In this document: positions 35,476 through 35,561 of the stretch, in pieces
Position numbering within the stretch: position 1 is the first letter of the stretch
Layout: every line of letters begins with the position of its first letter
From: Planctomycetota bacterium
GTDB lineage: Bacteria; Planctomycetota; MHYJ01; JACQRL01; SBBU01
Reading direction: 5' to 3'
DNA length: 35,561 nt
Assembly (NCBI GenBank): GCA_016206485.1
Contig: JACQRL010000429.1
Location: forward strand, 1 to 35,561
Notes under the pieces: generated by a model
Told to the model about the DNA's origin: nothing
Databases searched by the model: none
Seen by the model: only the letters and a program-made list of their open reading frames with translations
Translations under genes and position numbers: made by a program

Positions 35476-35561
35476 TTTAGAAAACTCAAAACCATTTTTT
35501 GCTATTCTTTTGATATCGGCGGGCTTCCCAGTGTTTCAGTGGCAGATCATGTAAAATTTGG

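Noticed and set aside
1-35561. CRISPR array, tRNA, rRNA, transposon or prophage
   Set aside because: No regularly spaced repeats, recognisable RNA genes or transposase/integrase motifs were seen by eye. The only long repeat noticed is the paired 65-bp element.

Overview
The window is a dense electron-transfer island of about 35.5 kb. No rRNA, tRNA, CRISPR or transposase was recognised. I read it as these modules. (1) Heme biosynthesis: a 5'-truncated hemA, a TolB-like/M28 peptidase/PDZ protein, and a HemG/HemY-type protoporphyrinogen oxidase. (2) A minus-strand operon (about 11162 to 4714) encoding a Rieske/cytochrome b complex flanked by two paralogous nine-heme membrane-anchored cytochromes c, plus a NapC/NirT-type cytochrome with 14 CXXCH and one CX4CH, and two small membrane proteins, one of which (58 aa) is missing from the ORF track. 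(3) A minus-strand operon (about 19317 to 11366) encoding a Qrc/ACIII-like quinone oxidoreductase (pentaheme c, molybdopterin-family subunit with degenerate ligands, FeS subunit, NrfD subunit) followed by a histidine kinase with a possible c-type heme site and a sigma-54 response regulator. (4) A three-gene PhnD-like periplasmic protein/kinase/regulator system resembling the AioXSR/ArrXSR architecture. (5) Two successive plus-strand MtrA/DmsE-like plus MtrB/PioB-like porin-cytochrome pairs (8-heme and 10-heme lipoproteins with outer-membrane barrels), each ending in an identical 65-bp 3' element, followed by a c554-like tetraheme protein. Good sigma-54 (-24/-12) promoter matches precede both MtrA-like genes and a weaker one precedes the c554-like gene. 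(6) A minus-strand nrfHA pair (CXXCH-variant NrfA) and a DUF4143 AAA ATPase. Nine cytochrome ORFs hold 68 CXXCH motifs by my manual count. The most unusual items are the identical 65-bp element with an anti-Shine-Dalgarno segment, the sigma-54-regulated dual conduit next to an XSR-type sensor, and the bc complex with twin nonaheme cytochromes. All family names are assigned by eye from motifs; no database search was run.
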